Positions 1 to 8,208 of a stretch of DNA of 35,735 nucleotides are shown here, one piece after another. The first letter of the stretch is position 1; each line of letters starts with the position of its first letter. The notes beneath the pieces were generated by a model that was not told the origin of the DNA, searched no databases, and worked only from the letters and a program-made list of their open reading frames with translations. The stretch lies in the IMG/VR virus record IMGVR_UViG_3300006916_004440, positions 1-35,735 of that record; one strand, 5' to 3'. The stretch comes from a virus. The translations under genes were made by a program, and so were the position numbers.

Positions 1-1
1 A

Positions 2-520
2 TGGGAGATGTATTGGCAAAACCCAGTAACAGGGCAACCTGAAGCATTTATTGCTCAGGACAGAGTTACCAGTGGTAAGAAAATGCGTGGCACATACTGT
101 CCTGAACATATGCATCTTTACCATCTTCTAAACAAGTGGGAGGCCGAAGAGGACAAACAAAACGAGATGAATCCAAATCGTCTTCGTGATAAAGTGAAAA
201 GAGGTGTGTCAATTGTGACAGTTCCTATTTCATCTGTCAAGAAAAACGACCCTACACCAGCCATGCTACAGAAGTATGAACCATTTTTTGCTGAGTTAGA
301 AAGAGATTCAGGTAAAACAAAAGGCATCAATATCCTTCATTATGCGAATCCAGCAACTGGACAGAATGATGTTACGATGGTGGTTTTTGATTTGCGTATC
401 TTCCAAATGGAGTTGCAACAAATGAACATGCCGACACAAGCGTTTCAAGAGTTGCTTAATGTTGAAAATGCTAAAATGCAACAGAACCTTGATGGTGGAT
501 TAGGCACTGGGGAGGTCTGA
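2..520 (+). CDS. Hypothetical protein, 5'-partial
   Basis: I do not recognise this protein. The frame is open to the left edge. The first ATG in it (base 8) sits directly against GGGAG with no spacer, so the true start is probably upstream of the window. Counting from that ATG, the visible 170 residues contain two similar NPxTGQ motifs (about residues 5-10 and 114-119), a CPEHMH segment near residue 31, and a Met/Gln-rich C-terminus. The product is hydrophilic, with no membrane segment or signal peptide. It sits five bases before the next gene and is presumably co-transcribed with it. No function can be assigned. The position at the head of a virion gene series suggests a structural or morphogenesis accessory protein, which is inference only. 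Confidence 0.75.
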   Translation, partial: WEMYWQNPVTGQPEAFIAQDRVTSGKKMRGTYCPEHMHLYHLLNKWEAEEDKQNEMNPNRLRDKVKRGVSIVTVPISSVKKNDPTPAMLQKYEPFFAELERDSGKTKGINILHYANPATGQNDVTMVVFDLRIFQMELQQMNMPTQAFQELLNVENAKMQQNLDGGLGTGEV

Positions 521-524
521 TACG

Positions 525-1187
525 ATGTTCAACTTTGGTAATCAACAACCTCAGCAAAGCGGATTTAACCTGTCTCAAACAGGTGGAGGCGGTATTAATC
601 AGATAACCACAGGCACTGGTGCTCAAAACGGTTTTTCTCTTGGTGCTCAACAACAACAGCCAAATCCATTCATGAATGGAATGATGGGTAGCATGGGAAT
701 GAACCAGCAACAACAAATGATGATGCAAAATGGACAGTTTGCGCCGCCAAGTGAAATGGAACTTTTGTCGGCTTTGCTACAATCACAAAATCCAATTCAT
801 CGTTTTATCAGAGATGGTGGGCTTCAAACACTCATAGAGTTGGTTGCCACTACAACCAGTCTTAGTTTGCTTACAATACTAAAGAGTGCCTCATTCTCAT
901 TGGATGAAGATACTGGTGTTATGAAACTTGACCCTGCTACACTACCATCTGATTTACAAACACTCAGCGTTGAAAACGTCAGCATGATTCTCAACAACAT
1001 GACGGCTCAAAGCAATCAAAAATTCCAAGAGGCTGAAATGCAACGTCAGCAAATTATGGCTATGTCGCAACAGTCGATGATGGGCGGTGCTTTGGCGGCG
1101 GCTATGGCTGATGAAGGAACGATGCAAAAAGTGGGTAGCGGTATTGGTAGCGTTGCTCGTGGTCTTATCGGACTACCAAGAAACTAA
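525..1187 (+). CDS. Gln/Asn/Gly-rich hypothetical protein
   Basis: This is a 220-residue protein of unrecognised family. A strong GGGAGGT Shine-Dalgarno site lies about 8 bases upstream of the ATG. The first 75 residues are low complexity, rich in Q, N, G and M (for example QQPQQSG and QQQQMMM). A more ordinary helical part (about 78-175) includes IHRFIRDGGLQTLIELVATT. The last 45 residues are rich in Gly, Ala and Met and end in a basic GLIGLPRN. Such flexible Q/N-rich ends are common in virion-associated or single-strand-binding proteins, but no motif decides between these. It lies between the partial first gene and the small membrane protein gene, with gaps under 12 bases. Confidence 0.8.
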   Translation: MFNFGNQQPQQSGFNLSQTGGGGINQITTGTGAQNGFSLGAQQQQPNPFMNGMMGSMGMNQQQQMMMQNGQFAPPSEMELLSALLQSQNPIHRFIRDGGLQTLIELVATTTSLSLLTILKSASFSLDEDTGVMKLDPATLPSDLQTLSVENVSMILNNMTAQSNQKFQEAEMQRQQIMAMSQQSMMGGALAAAMADEGTMQKVGSGIGSVARGLIGLPRN

Positions 1188-1196
1188 GGTGATACA

Positions 1197-1436
1197 ATGC
1201 AATCAAGTGATTATGGAATAAAAATAAGTCAGGCGAGCAGTTCGATTTTTGCTCCAAGCCGAAACATCATTGTTGAAATGATAATGGTTCAGTTTATCTC
1301 TGTGATTATCGCTGGTGTGTCTATTTTAATTTTCAAAGGAGATGAAATGAGTAGCGGAGATGTTAGTGTTTTCGTTGTAGGTATCTTCGGAGCACTTATT
1401 TTCTTAACCACGCTTTACTCCCGAATCACTCGGTAA
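1197..1436 (+). CDS. Small two-helix membrane protein
   Basis: This 79-residue product starts at an ATG 6 bases after AAGGTGAT, a good ribosome site. Two hydrophobic stretches are visible, about residues 28-47 (MIMVQFISVIIAGVSILIF) and 57-75 (VSVFVVGIFGALIFLTTLYS). A short polar loop, KGDEMSSGD, separates them. It is therefore a predicted bitopic hairpin of the host membrane. Holins are small proteins with two such helices, so a lysis role is one possibility, but nothing in the sequence proves it and no endolysin is visible nearby. Its last 33 bases overlap tail-to-tail with the minus-strand Cys-rich gene. Confidence 0.75.
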   Translation: MQSSDYGIKISQASSSIFAPSRNIIVEMIMVQFISVIIAGVSILIFKGDEMSSGDVSVFVVGIFGALIFLTTLYSRITR

Positions 1437-1679
1437 CCACTCTCCTATTGGACATCCAACCGAGGGTGCAAGGGCTTTAATTTTCATAACGCAACTACAG
1501 AGTTTGCAAGTCCCCATTCGTTTTTGCATGTAAGGACAACTGTAGCATTTGTCCAGCCGTTTCATGTATTCTGACGTTGAAACTCTACGACCTTGTAGTG
1601 CGTCTTTTGAAGCCTTGAGTAAGTCTTTCCCACGTTTCTTGAGAGGTTGTTTCGGAACTCTCTCGTATGGTGGGAGCAT
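1404..1679 (-). CDS. Cys-rich zinc-binding-like phage protein
   Basis: This is the only convincing minus-strand gene. The 91-residue product has a basic N-terminus followed by six cysteines at residues 45, 48, 58, 61, 63 and 76, in the pattern CxxC-x9-CxxCxC-x12-CPIGEW. I recognise this spacing from small proteins encoded by many tailed phages, ending in a conserved CP.(G/N).W, of unknown function. It probably binds zinc. The start is the only ATG after an in-frame stop about 50 bases upstream. The ribosome site there is weak (GTAGTGAC). It is antisense to the flow of the virion genes, so it needs its own promoter in roughly bases 1690-1740, where I see no clear box. The residue pattern makes the gene credible despite its orientation. 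Confidence 0.7.
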   Translation of the reverse strand: MLPPYERVPKQPLKKRGKDLLKASKDALQGRRVSTSEYMKRLDKCYSCPYMQKRMGTCKLCSCVMKIKALAPSVGCPIGEWLPSDSGVKRG

Positions 1680-1738
1680 GTCACTACGAAGAGGTTCAGA
1701 AGAAAAAGGGTTATGGGTAATGTTGCTTTAAGCGTGTC

Positions 1739-2422
1739 ATGGCGGAGGGTGGTGGTATCACAAAAAGGTCTTGCCCTTTGTGCCAACATCCGAGTCGTGC
1801 TGACTTAGAAAAAGGGCTACTGGATGGTGAAATATCACCAAAGCAACTTGACAAAGATATGGGCTGGCGACTCAATACAACAGACCGTCACTTTCGTAAC
1901 CATATGGGTCAATACCACATGGCATCGAATCCTCAGTGCAAGGTATGCGCTCACGTTGAAAGAGCCGACTTTGAGCGTCGATTCTTTAGTGACGGCGCTG
2001 AATCAGAGGCTATTGCTGAAGAACTTGGCATCTCTGAAGCATCGGTATATCATCACATGAAGCATCACTTTCAACCGTTAGTTCAAAGAAGCGCCGCTGC
2101 TGAGATAACATTAGTCGTAGGAGAAGAGATAAATGCGCTCAGGTCAAACGTCGAATTGCTCAACCATAAATTGTCTGAACTGCTCAATGAGGGCAGTGTT
2201 CATGAAGATGGCTTCGTCAAAGATGCAGTGTCACTGCACAAAGAAGTCAGAGAGTCAATAAAGGACTTGCTGAAGATGAATGAACAATGGAGTCCTACAT
2301 CTGAGAACAGTCAAGTCAATAACACAATTAACATTCTCAAAGTCGAACTTGGAAAAGAAAGCCCTGACTCATGGGCGAGAATCCGTGAGTCACTATTGGA
2401 ACACGCAGGTGATATGAATTGA
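1739..2422 (+). CDS. Tandem zinc/HTH DNA-binding protein, candidate terminase small subunit
   Basis: The 227-residue product has two related copies of a CxxC...helix-turn-helix...HxxxH module. Copy 1 has C12/C15 and H51/H55, and copy 2 has C67/C70 and histidines at 105-110. Copy 2 contains an HTH-like core, AIAEELGISEASVYHHMKHH. Residues 125-185 look like a helical or coiled-coil segment (VGEEINALRSNVELLNHKL) and the tail is acidic. DNA-binding HTH plus an oligomerising helix is the usual plan of small terminase subunits, and terminase large subunit lies downstream in the same series, so that role is a reasonable inference. A transcriptional regulator is the alternative. The ATG has no good Shine-Dalgarno site, unlike its neighbours. 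The end overlaps the next ATG by one base. Confidence 0.85.
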   Translation: MAEGGGITKRSCPLCQHPSRADLEKGLLDGEISPKQLDKDMGWRLNTTDRHFRNHMGQYHMASNPQCKVCAHVERADFERRFFSDGAESEAIAEELGISEASVYHHMKHHFQPLVQRSAAAEITLVVGEEINALRSNVELLNHKLSELLNEGSVHEDGFVKDAVSLHKEVRESIKDLLKMNEQWSPTSENSQVNNTINILKVELGKESPDSWARIRESLLEHAGDMN

Positions 2423-2820
2423 TGCCAGTTCCAGTTCCTGACTTATTGCAAATGACGCACCCTGCGTTTACATTCGTAGAGTGTGACCGACCAATTTCTG
2501 AAAACGCTGTTCCAGTGTATCTTGATTTTTGCCGTTGTGTCACAAAGCGATTTGAGCACTACGGCGAGTTGGACGTTACACCGCCTGACTTGTTCAAGTT
2601 GCTGGCAAAATCGTTTGAGACAGTGTTTGAAGATGACGACCCTGTGACATTTTTCCCTGCTTACGAACTCATTCCTCGTTTGCTTGAAGAGTTTGAGCAC
2701 ACAATTGAGAACATGACACACGCATTCCAAGACAGTCCAAGAGTAGCGTCGTTCTATAGAAAAATGGCGCAAAAGTTGCGACAATGTTTTGAACATCATA
2801 TCGTGGGGGATAATTCATGA
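2422..2820 (+). CDS. Small hypothetical protein
   Basis: This 132-residue protein is of unknown family. A TTG one codon earlier could also start it, but ATG at 2422 has AGGTGAT at the better distance (8 bases) and overlaps the previous stop as TGATG. The protein is mostly helical in appearance and acidic, with aromatic-rich segments (PVYLDFCRCVTKRFEHYGE) and no zinc or membrane motif. Its ATGA overlap with the next gene implies translational coupling. The size and position between a probable DNA-binding protein and large unknown virion-like proteins give no specific function. Confidence 0.75.
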   Translation: MPVPVPDLLQMTHPAFTFVECDRPISENAVPVYLDFCRCVTKRFEHYGELDVTPPDLFKLLAKSFETVFEDDDPVTFFPAYELIPRLLEEFEHTIENMTHAFQDSPRVASFYRKMAQKLRQCFEHHIVGDNS

Positions 2821-4706
2821 CGGAGGGGATGATGGGTCGAACCTCTGACACGAGGATGTATAATCCTCGCTCAGAATCTTCCGAGATGTTCAGGGCGAAT
2901 CATGAAGATGAGCGCCCACCCAGCGGTGTCGAAGATGCCAAAGACAAGGAAAAGCGCAAGGACAAGAAGCAAGCCAAGCGTGAACGGGAAGAGAAAGAGG
3001 ACAACAAAATCCGTCACATCAAAGTCCGTAGACATCATCTCGGCATTGATGATGAAAAGCCTGATGAGCCAGTAGAAGAGGAAGAGGAGAAGTTCAAGCC
3101 TCGTGGTTCTACTGATAATCCAGCAAATCAAACAATGCCATCAGGTGCTGGTGGTTTCCTTACCAGTCTCGCTATGGGAGCAAAAGGGCCGGGTGCTGCT
3201 GGCGGTCAGATGGTTCAGATGTCTGAGCCTATGGCTAATGCTTGGAGTAATTTGTTGAAGCGTGATATGTCAGAAATGACAGATTATGACATAGACCGAG
3301 CAAGATTTGCTGGCGATAATCCTGAACTTACAAATGAGCAAAGAAAAAGGGCTATGGATAGAATAACTGAATACTATCGTATGAATCACCCTCCCGCATA
3401 TCTTCTTGAGGACATGTTTGGTGAACAAGTAGCAGATGCTTATGACCAAGTTAGTGACTACGACCATTCGGATTATTTTGGAGATACAATAGACCCAAAT
3501 GAAATGTATCAATATATTTTGGAAAATGGTGGCGAAGAGGCGGCTCAAAACTACATTAACTCCTATAAGAATTTTAGAAGTCAGTTTGGTGCTGGCGAAG
3601 CCATGCGGGATGAATACCAAAAGTTGAACCCCGGTATTTCAGACATTAAAGAGATGGAAAAAGTTCAAGACCATTTTAATCAACAAGGTAAGTTGGGAGA
3701 AGACATACAGAGCATAATGCCTGATAACGAATCTGTTTTCGATGCATTCCCTTACCCCGAAGGGTGGTCATTTATCAATCATCTTGCGCCTCCTTTCACA
3801 CCCACACCTCAAAGTGAACATAATTTTCAAATGAAATATGCAAGCGAACCAATGGACATCGCTTGGCGACTGCTCAAATCGGACACGATTAAAAAAAAAG
3901 AATCGAAGCGTTCCGTAAAGCGACGACGCAAGAAAGAAGGCTACGCTAAATGGCGACCATCTACTGGTCAGTTTGAGAAGCCAAAAGGTGGGGGCGACCC
4001 ACGAAACATCACGTCAAGACGTTCCAAGAACATCAGTCGTAACTTACCAATGGGACGTAAAACTGGTTTGAATCGTTCTCACCTCTCTGTTGAGTTCTCT
4101 CACCGAGGTCTTGCCAGCAAGCAACCTCCATCAAAAGACCCTCAACAATACAGACCCTATCTCGCTTCGCAAGATGCTCGTAAACTCTTGGGCGGTGTAA
4201 GAACAGTATACACACCACACATGCGCCACAGCCAGCGCTCGTATATTGCTGGTGACACAGGTGGTGGTCGTTTGACCAACACACTCCAATACCCTCGTGT
4301 TCCAAGACCACGACTTCGACCAGTTCGTGCGCCAAGCATCGTACCACCACAACTCAAGCGACCACACTTAGCACGACCTAAGATGCCAAGTATGATTACA
4401 ATGAGTGAGGACATTCCTCAACACAGTGACATTCTCAAAGCCAATGCATATCAAGCAGCATTGATGCGAATTGCTCTGAAAGAAATTCGTGAATTGATGC
4501 GTGAAAAGAAAGACAAGGACAGCAAAAAGAAAGGTAAGGGTGAACCTGACACCGCTGGTGCAGCGAGCACACTACCAAATTATCCAGCCAACAGTCCGAA
4601 GCAAACAAATCGAAATCAAGGTGGCACTGAAGATGTAAACAATGAACCACGAGACTTCGGGCTTGACCCCGGCGCTCTTGTTGGTAGAGGGAGTGGACGA
4701 GTTTGA
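2817..4706 (+). CDS. Large charged hypothetical protein with a duplicated SEPMxxAW motif
   Basis: The 629-residue protein is unrecognised. Regions in order are a highly charged lysine/glutamate segment (about 30-95), a Gly/Ala-rich linker (108-132), a helical acidic part (135-300), a strongly basic arginine-rich part (355-530), another lysine-rich stretch (555-575) and a flexible tail. A short motif occurs twice: SEPMANAWSNLLKRD near residues 136-150 and SEPMDIAWRLLKSD near 343-356. The basic half suggests nucleic-acid contact, such as a DNA-associated internal head protein, but this is inference. The start overlaps the previous stop as ATGA, with GGGGGAT upstream, and the end overlaps a TTG start of the next gene. 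Confidence 0.8.
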   Translation: MTEGMMGRTSDTRMYNPRSESSEMFRANHEDERPPSGVEDAKDKEKRKDKKQAKREREEKEDNKIRHIKVRRHHLGIDDEKPDEPVEEEEEKFKPRGSTDNPANQTMPSGAGGFLTSLAMGAKGPGAAGGQMVQMSEPMANAWSNLLKRDMSEMTDYDIDRARFAGDNPELTNEQRKRAMDRITEYYRMNHPPAYLLEDMFGEQVADAYDQVSDYDHSDYFGDTIDPNEMYQYILENGGEEAAQNYINSYKNFRSQFGAGEAMRDEYQKLNPGISDIKEMEKVQDHFNQQGKLGEDIQSIMPDNESVFDAFPYPEGWSFINHLAPPFTPTPQSEHNFQMKYASEPMDIAWRLLKSDTIKKKESKRSVKRRRKKEGYAKWRPSTGQFEKPKGGGDPRNITSRRSKNISRNLPMGRKTGLNRSHLSVEFSHRGLASKQPPSKDPQQYRPYLASQDARKLLGGVRTVYTPHMRHSQRSYIAGDTGGGRLTNTLQYPRVPRPRLRPVRAPSIVPPQLKRPHLARPKMPSMITMSEDIPQHSDILKANAYQAALMRIALKEIRELMREKKDKDSKKKGKGEPDTAGAASTLPNYPANSPKQTNRNQGGTEDVNNEPRDFGLDPGALVGRGSGRV

Positions 4707-7036
4707 ATGTTTTAGTTCGTAAATCGCTTCTCCTCAAAGGTGACGGTGTTTACGGTTACTATGCTCATCCTGAAACGGGGCAACTTACTCCGTATCTCAA
4801 AACTGCGCCACCTCCTGAAGCAATACACCCTGACCCGAACACGCCTGACGTTCCTGTTTACGCTCACTATGGTGCGGCAAAGCCACACCCATCAGGACAC
4901 TTTGGTATGGGTGAATTGATTCCCGGTAAATTTGTCAAAGGTAAACACGATGAAATGGTTTACCTTGACCATAATGGAGAATCACATCATCACGGAATTG
5001 ACGGTGTGATACACGCTATTGGCGAGGCTCTTGAGAAAAACGATATGGATGGTCGAAACCATCCTGAGTTGGGAGAACTTACTGGTCGAAACATTGTTCA
5101 GCGTGCCATTGAAATGACAAATGCTGAACATCAAGACAAAAGTGGTTTCCATCATATCCCCGATGTCGATGACATGCAACATCGTAAAATTGTAGCAGCG
5201 CCGTATGGTGGTCGGAAACCAACAACACGACCTCATCGTGCTCAAAGTGGGGAATACATTACTGCCTACACCAATCGTGCAAATCGTAACGAAAAAATTG
5301 GCGCTATGATTGAGTCCTACGCCGTTCCTTACAATCACAATCTACAGAAAATTCTACTTGAAACACTTGGTATCAAAGACTTGGTTGGTGCTGAGTTCCT
5401 TGACAATCCTCACATTGACATCAAAGATTTGCACCCTCGTGGTAGTCGTATTCGTGGTCGAGGTGGTGACGCTATCATCCAAACACCTCAAGGGTTTATG
5501 CTACCCGGCACACACATCACCAATGCTCCTCCCGGTGTTACTCATGACGCAGCCCACACTGGAATCCAGTCTTGGGAAGTCATGAATCACACCCCTGATT
5601 TTATGCACATGATGGCTGGTCGCCAACAAACAGGGCCAAAAAACTCAATCAACAGTGCAAAAGTTCACATCGCTGAAGCACTAAAGGTCATTGACCCTGA
5701 TAAAATTCCTGACATTGATGTGCCAATTAACACGACTCCCGGCACAACTGGTTCTCCTCAATATACAATGATGAATCTTAGAACTGTGTTGCGAAGTCCA
5801 GCCAGCACTGACAACATGATTAACGAATTATCACGAACTCCAGCCTTCAACATGTTGTTTGGTCGTATCATTAGCGGTTCAGCGGCAAGACCCGGCATAG
5901 GTAAGCGAGCGTTCCAACACATCCTTGAAGCCTTTGGAAAAGACCACGAGGTTGGATTTGACAACATGCGAAGCCATGCTGTGCCGGGTGCTCACTTGGA
6001 AACGCTGGATGGACAAAGAACAACACAAGGTATGGGAACTCACGAAAACGCCGCCAAGTTTTACGCTAAGGCTATGCTGAGTGGAGCGCACGATGAGCAC
6101 GACAGTGCGTTGCGAGCCTATATGCCAAGAGATGCTGAGGGTAACATCGACGCTTCTGTCATTCAAGGACTGGGTTTGAATCTTCAAAGTTATGATACCG
6201 TCGAGCAACGTAGACAAGGAACTCAGGCTTTGGCTGATTTACTCAGCGAAGCGTTTGGTCATCAGACCCGCCGCCAGTTGCCTGAGTCACTTCCGACCAC
6301 TGGATTGTCTTCTCGCTACATGCAATACCCTGAACAACTTATTGAGAATCTACCTGAGCACGTTCCATATCACCATGACGTAGCGCTCGCCCCAGTTGAA
6401 AGAGCATCGGTTACAAGACCCGCTGCGACTGCATCAACTGAGCGACCTGCACCACGCCCACAACCTACTCCCACTGAGGTTGCTGCTGCTCCCCCAGCAC
6501 CTCAACAGATGACTCTACCTCCGTCTGTCCCTCAACGGGGAGCACCCGCTTTCACACCGCAAAGTGCTGAAATGGCAGCGGCACGAAGCCGTGTCGGACA
6601 GGCTGACCCAGCATCGCTTCGTAGAATCATAGAAGCCGCTGGTGCAAGAGTGCCTCAAGGACAGGGTATGCAACTTTCACCTCAAGAGCAGCGTTACCAA
6701 CAACTCATGGGCGACCCACGCCAACGCTTGCTCACCCAATACATGAAGTCTCAATCGACTGAACTCTCTCCGATGGATAGAGTCATGAAGGCTATGGAAG
6801 ATATGCAATTGGACGATGCTCGCAACGACAGCAAAATCATGAAGCACGCATTGACTCGACCAATCAATGTTGGTGACCGTCGTGGTATGCACTATCTTGC
6901 CAAGAGCGTAGACCTCACACCTGTTGATGTTCGCTCAATAGTACATGCCACTGGTGACTGGGAGCGAATTGCAAAGCGACTTAATGTTTCTACTGATGTT
7001 GTCAAGGTTGTCAAAGTAAGCGTAGGTGGTGTCTAA
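4703..7036 (+). CDS. Large hypothetical protein with C-terminal HTH-like segment
   Basis: This is a 777-residue protein of unknown family. The only start consistent with the frame is TTG overlapping the previous stop as TTGA, so translation is probably coupled. Residues 1-100 are rich in Gly, His and Pro. The middle (about 100-540) is mixed alpha/beta with many histidines. About 565-640 is Pro/Ala/Thr-rich linker, and the final 60 residues contain an HTH-like stretch (WERIAKRLNVSTDVVKVV). Size, low-complexity linker and position just ahead of terminase suggest a virion-internal or packaging-associated protein, but I recognise no domain. The histidine-rich style resembles that of the giant protein at 16046-21559. 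Confidence 0.8.
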   Translation: MNVLVRKSLLLKGDGVYGYYAHPETGQLTPYLKTAPPPEAIHPDPNTPDVPVYAHYGAAKPHPSGHFGMGELIPGKFVKGKHDEMVYLDHNGESHHHGIDGVIHAIGEALEKNDMDGRNHPELGELTGRNIVQRAIEMTNAEHQDKSGFHHIPDVDDMQHRKIVAAPYGGRKPTTRPHRAQSGEYITAYTNRANRNEKIGAMIESYAVPYNHNLQKILLETLGIKDLVGAEFLDNPHIDIKDLHPRGSRIRGRGGDAIIQTPQGFMLPGTHITNAPPGVTHDAAHTGIQSWEVMNHTPDFMHMMAGRQQTGPKNSINSAKVHIAEALKVIDPDKIPDIDVPINTTPGTTGSPQYTMMNLRTVLRSPASTDNMINELSRTPAFNMLFGRIISGSAARPGIGKRAFQHILEAFGKDHEVGFDNMRSHAVPGAHLETLDGQRTTQGMGTHENAAKFYAKAMLSGAHDEHDSALRAYMPRDAEGNIDASVIQGLGLNLQSYDTVEQRRQGTQALADLLSEAFGHQTRRQLPESLPTTGLSSRYMQYPEQLIENLPEHVPYHHDVALAPVERASVTRPAATASTERPAPRPQPTPTEVAAAPPAPQQMTLPPSVPQRGAPAFTPQSAEMAAARSRVGQADPASLRRIIEAAGARVPQGQGMQLSPQEQRYQQLMGDPRQRLLTQYMKSQSTELSPMDRVMKAMEDMQLDDARNDSKIMKHALTRPINVGDRRGMHYLAKSVDLTPVDVRSIVHATGDWERIAKRLNVSTDVVKVVKVSVGGV

Positions 7037-8208
7037 TGGGCGACGTTTACGTTCTTCGTAAAAGTGTGGGGTTACAACTTCAATCTGCCCCTTTACCGGG
7101 GGGTATGAATCTTGTCCAAAATGTAGGTTCATCCAGCGGTGACGCTTCTTATCTTCCCGGTCAAAGTCAAATGTCACAAATGACTCGGACACCAAAAGAT
7201 GCATCGGGTAATTTTCAATTTCAAGCACCTACTTTCGATAACCAAGGAACTCGTAGATTAGCCGATATTTATGGGACTACTGGTATGAACCAGCGAATGG
7301 ACTTGAATGAAAAAGTCAGAGATGCCGCCCCTGATTCAGAAGAAGGCTTTAGAAACGCTATGGCTCAGCAAAAAGTGTTTGAAACGGCTGGTCAGGCTGG
7401 AGAAGCGGCACATAATAAAAGAGACGCTGACGCAACCGCACTCGGTATTTTAGCAGGGGCGATAGGTCTTGCAAATGCTGGCGCTGCTGGGGCAGATGCG
7501 CTTACTGGGATGATGGGCGCTGCTGGACAATATCAAGGAGCATCACAGTTAGTTCAGGGAACAAGCCGTGGTGCTGGAGAGCGAGCAGCGAGACGTGCTG
7601 CAAACAAAGTCGGTGTGACTCAACCTCAAGTTGCTCAGCCTACTCCTCAAGTTGCTCCTCCCACACGAAAACCAGTAATGGTCGAGGGCTTAACAGACGG
7701 TAGCCAAGTTCCTATCAATAGTGAAGAAGCACGAAACAGGGCTTCGAGAGACACATACAATCCATCAGACGCTGCTCAGGCATTAGGTCATTATGGGGCT
7801 GATGCTGAAGGCAAACTTCAACAAACACAACAACAAGCAATGAACTTGATTGGTGTTACGGGTAATCCACTTCAAATGCCATCAAGCCCTACCCCAATCA
7901 AGGATGGACAACCTTACTTGAGACTCACTAATTTAGAAGGAGAGCCAATGCAACCACCACCTGCTACTGCTTCGCCAACTCCTGAGCCTCCTCAAATGTC
8001 TGATAAAAAGGTAGGTAGCATAATCGCTAATAACACAACTGGTAACAATGAGGAAGCAGAGTTAAACAGTGACGCTGGCAATACAATTCAACAAAGTCTT
8101 GAAAGTGCAAAAGCGGGACAAGAAAAGGCTGCGAATGCATCAATGGCATCGGCATCATCAACAAACAAAAAAGATGACCAAAGAAAAATGCTCGTTGGGG
8201 TGGTCTGA
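7036..8208 (+). CDS. Ala/Gly/Gln-rich hypothetical protein, possible membrane-active segment
   Basis: The 390-residue product is unrecognised. Residues about 134-164 form a long Ala/Gly/Leu stretch (TALGILAGAIGLANAGAAGA) that could insert into a membrane or pack as helices. The rest is low complexity, with Gln, Pro and Ala repeats such as TQPQVAQPTPQVAPP. The C-terminal 80 residues are polar and end in a short hydrophobic LVGVV. The start overlaps the previous stop by one base (TAATG), and GTAGGTGG precedes it. The stop overlaps the terminase start by one base. A virion-internal protein ejected with DNA is possible, but this rests on composition only. Confidence 0.75.
   Translation: MGDVYVLRKSVGLQLQSAPLPGGMNLVQNVGSSSGDASYLPGQSQMSQMTRTPKDASGNFQFQAPTFDNQGTRRLADIYGTTGMNQRMDLNEKVRDAAPDSEEGFRNAMAQQKVFETAGQAGEAAHNKRDADATALGILAGAIGLANAGAAGADALTGMMGAAGQYQGASQLVQGTSRGAGERAARRAANKVGVTQPQVAQPTPQVAPPTRKPVMVEGLTDGSQVPINSEEARNRASRDTYNPSDAAQALGHYGADAEGKLQQTQQQAMNLIGVTGNPLQMPSSPTPIKDGQPYLRLTNLEGEPMQPPPATASPTPEPPQMSDKKVGSIIANNTTGNNEEAELNSDAGNTIQQSLESAKAGQEKAANASMASASSTNKKDDQRKMLVGVV

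Noticed and set aside
4033-4414. Three overlapping antisense open frames of 78-105 codons
   Set aside because: They lie wholly inside the 629-aa gene on the other strand, lack ribosome sites and have Cys/His/Val-rich compositions typical of antisense shadows of basic coding regions.
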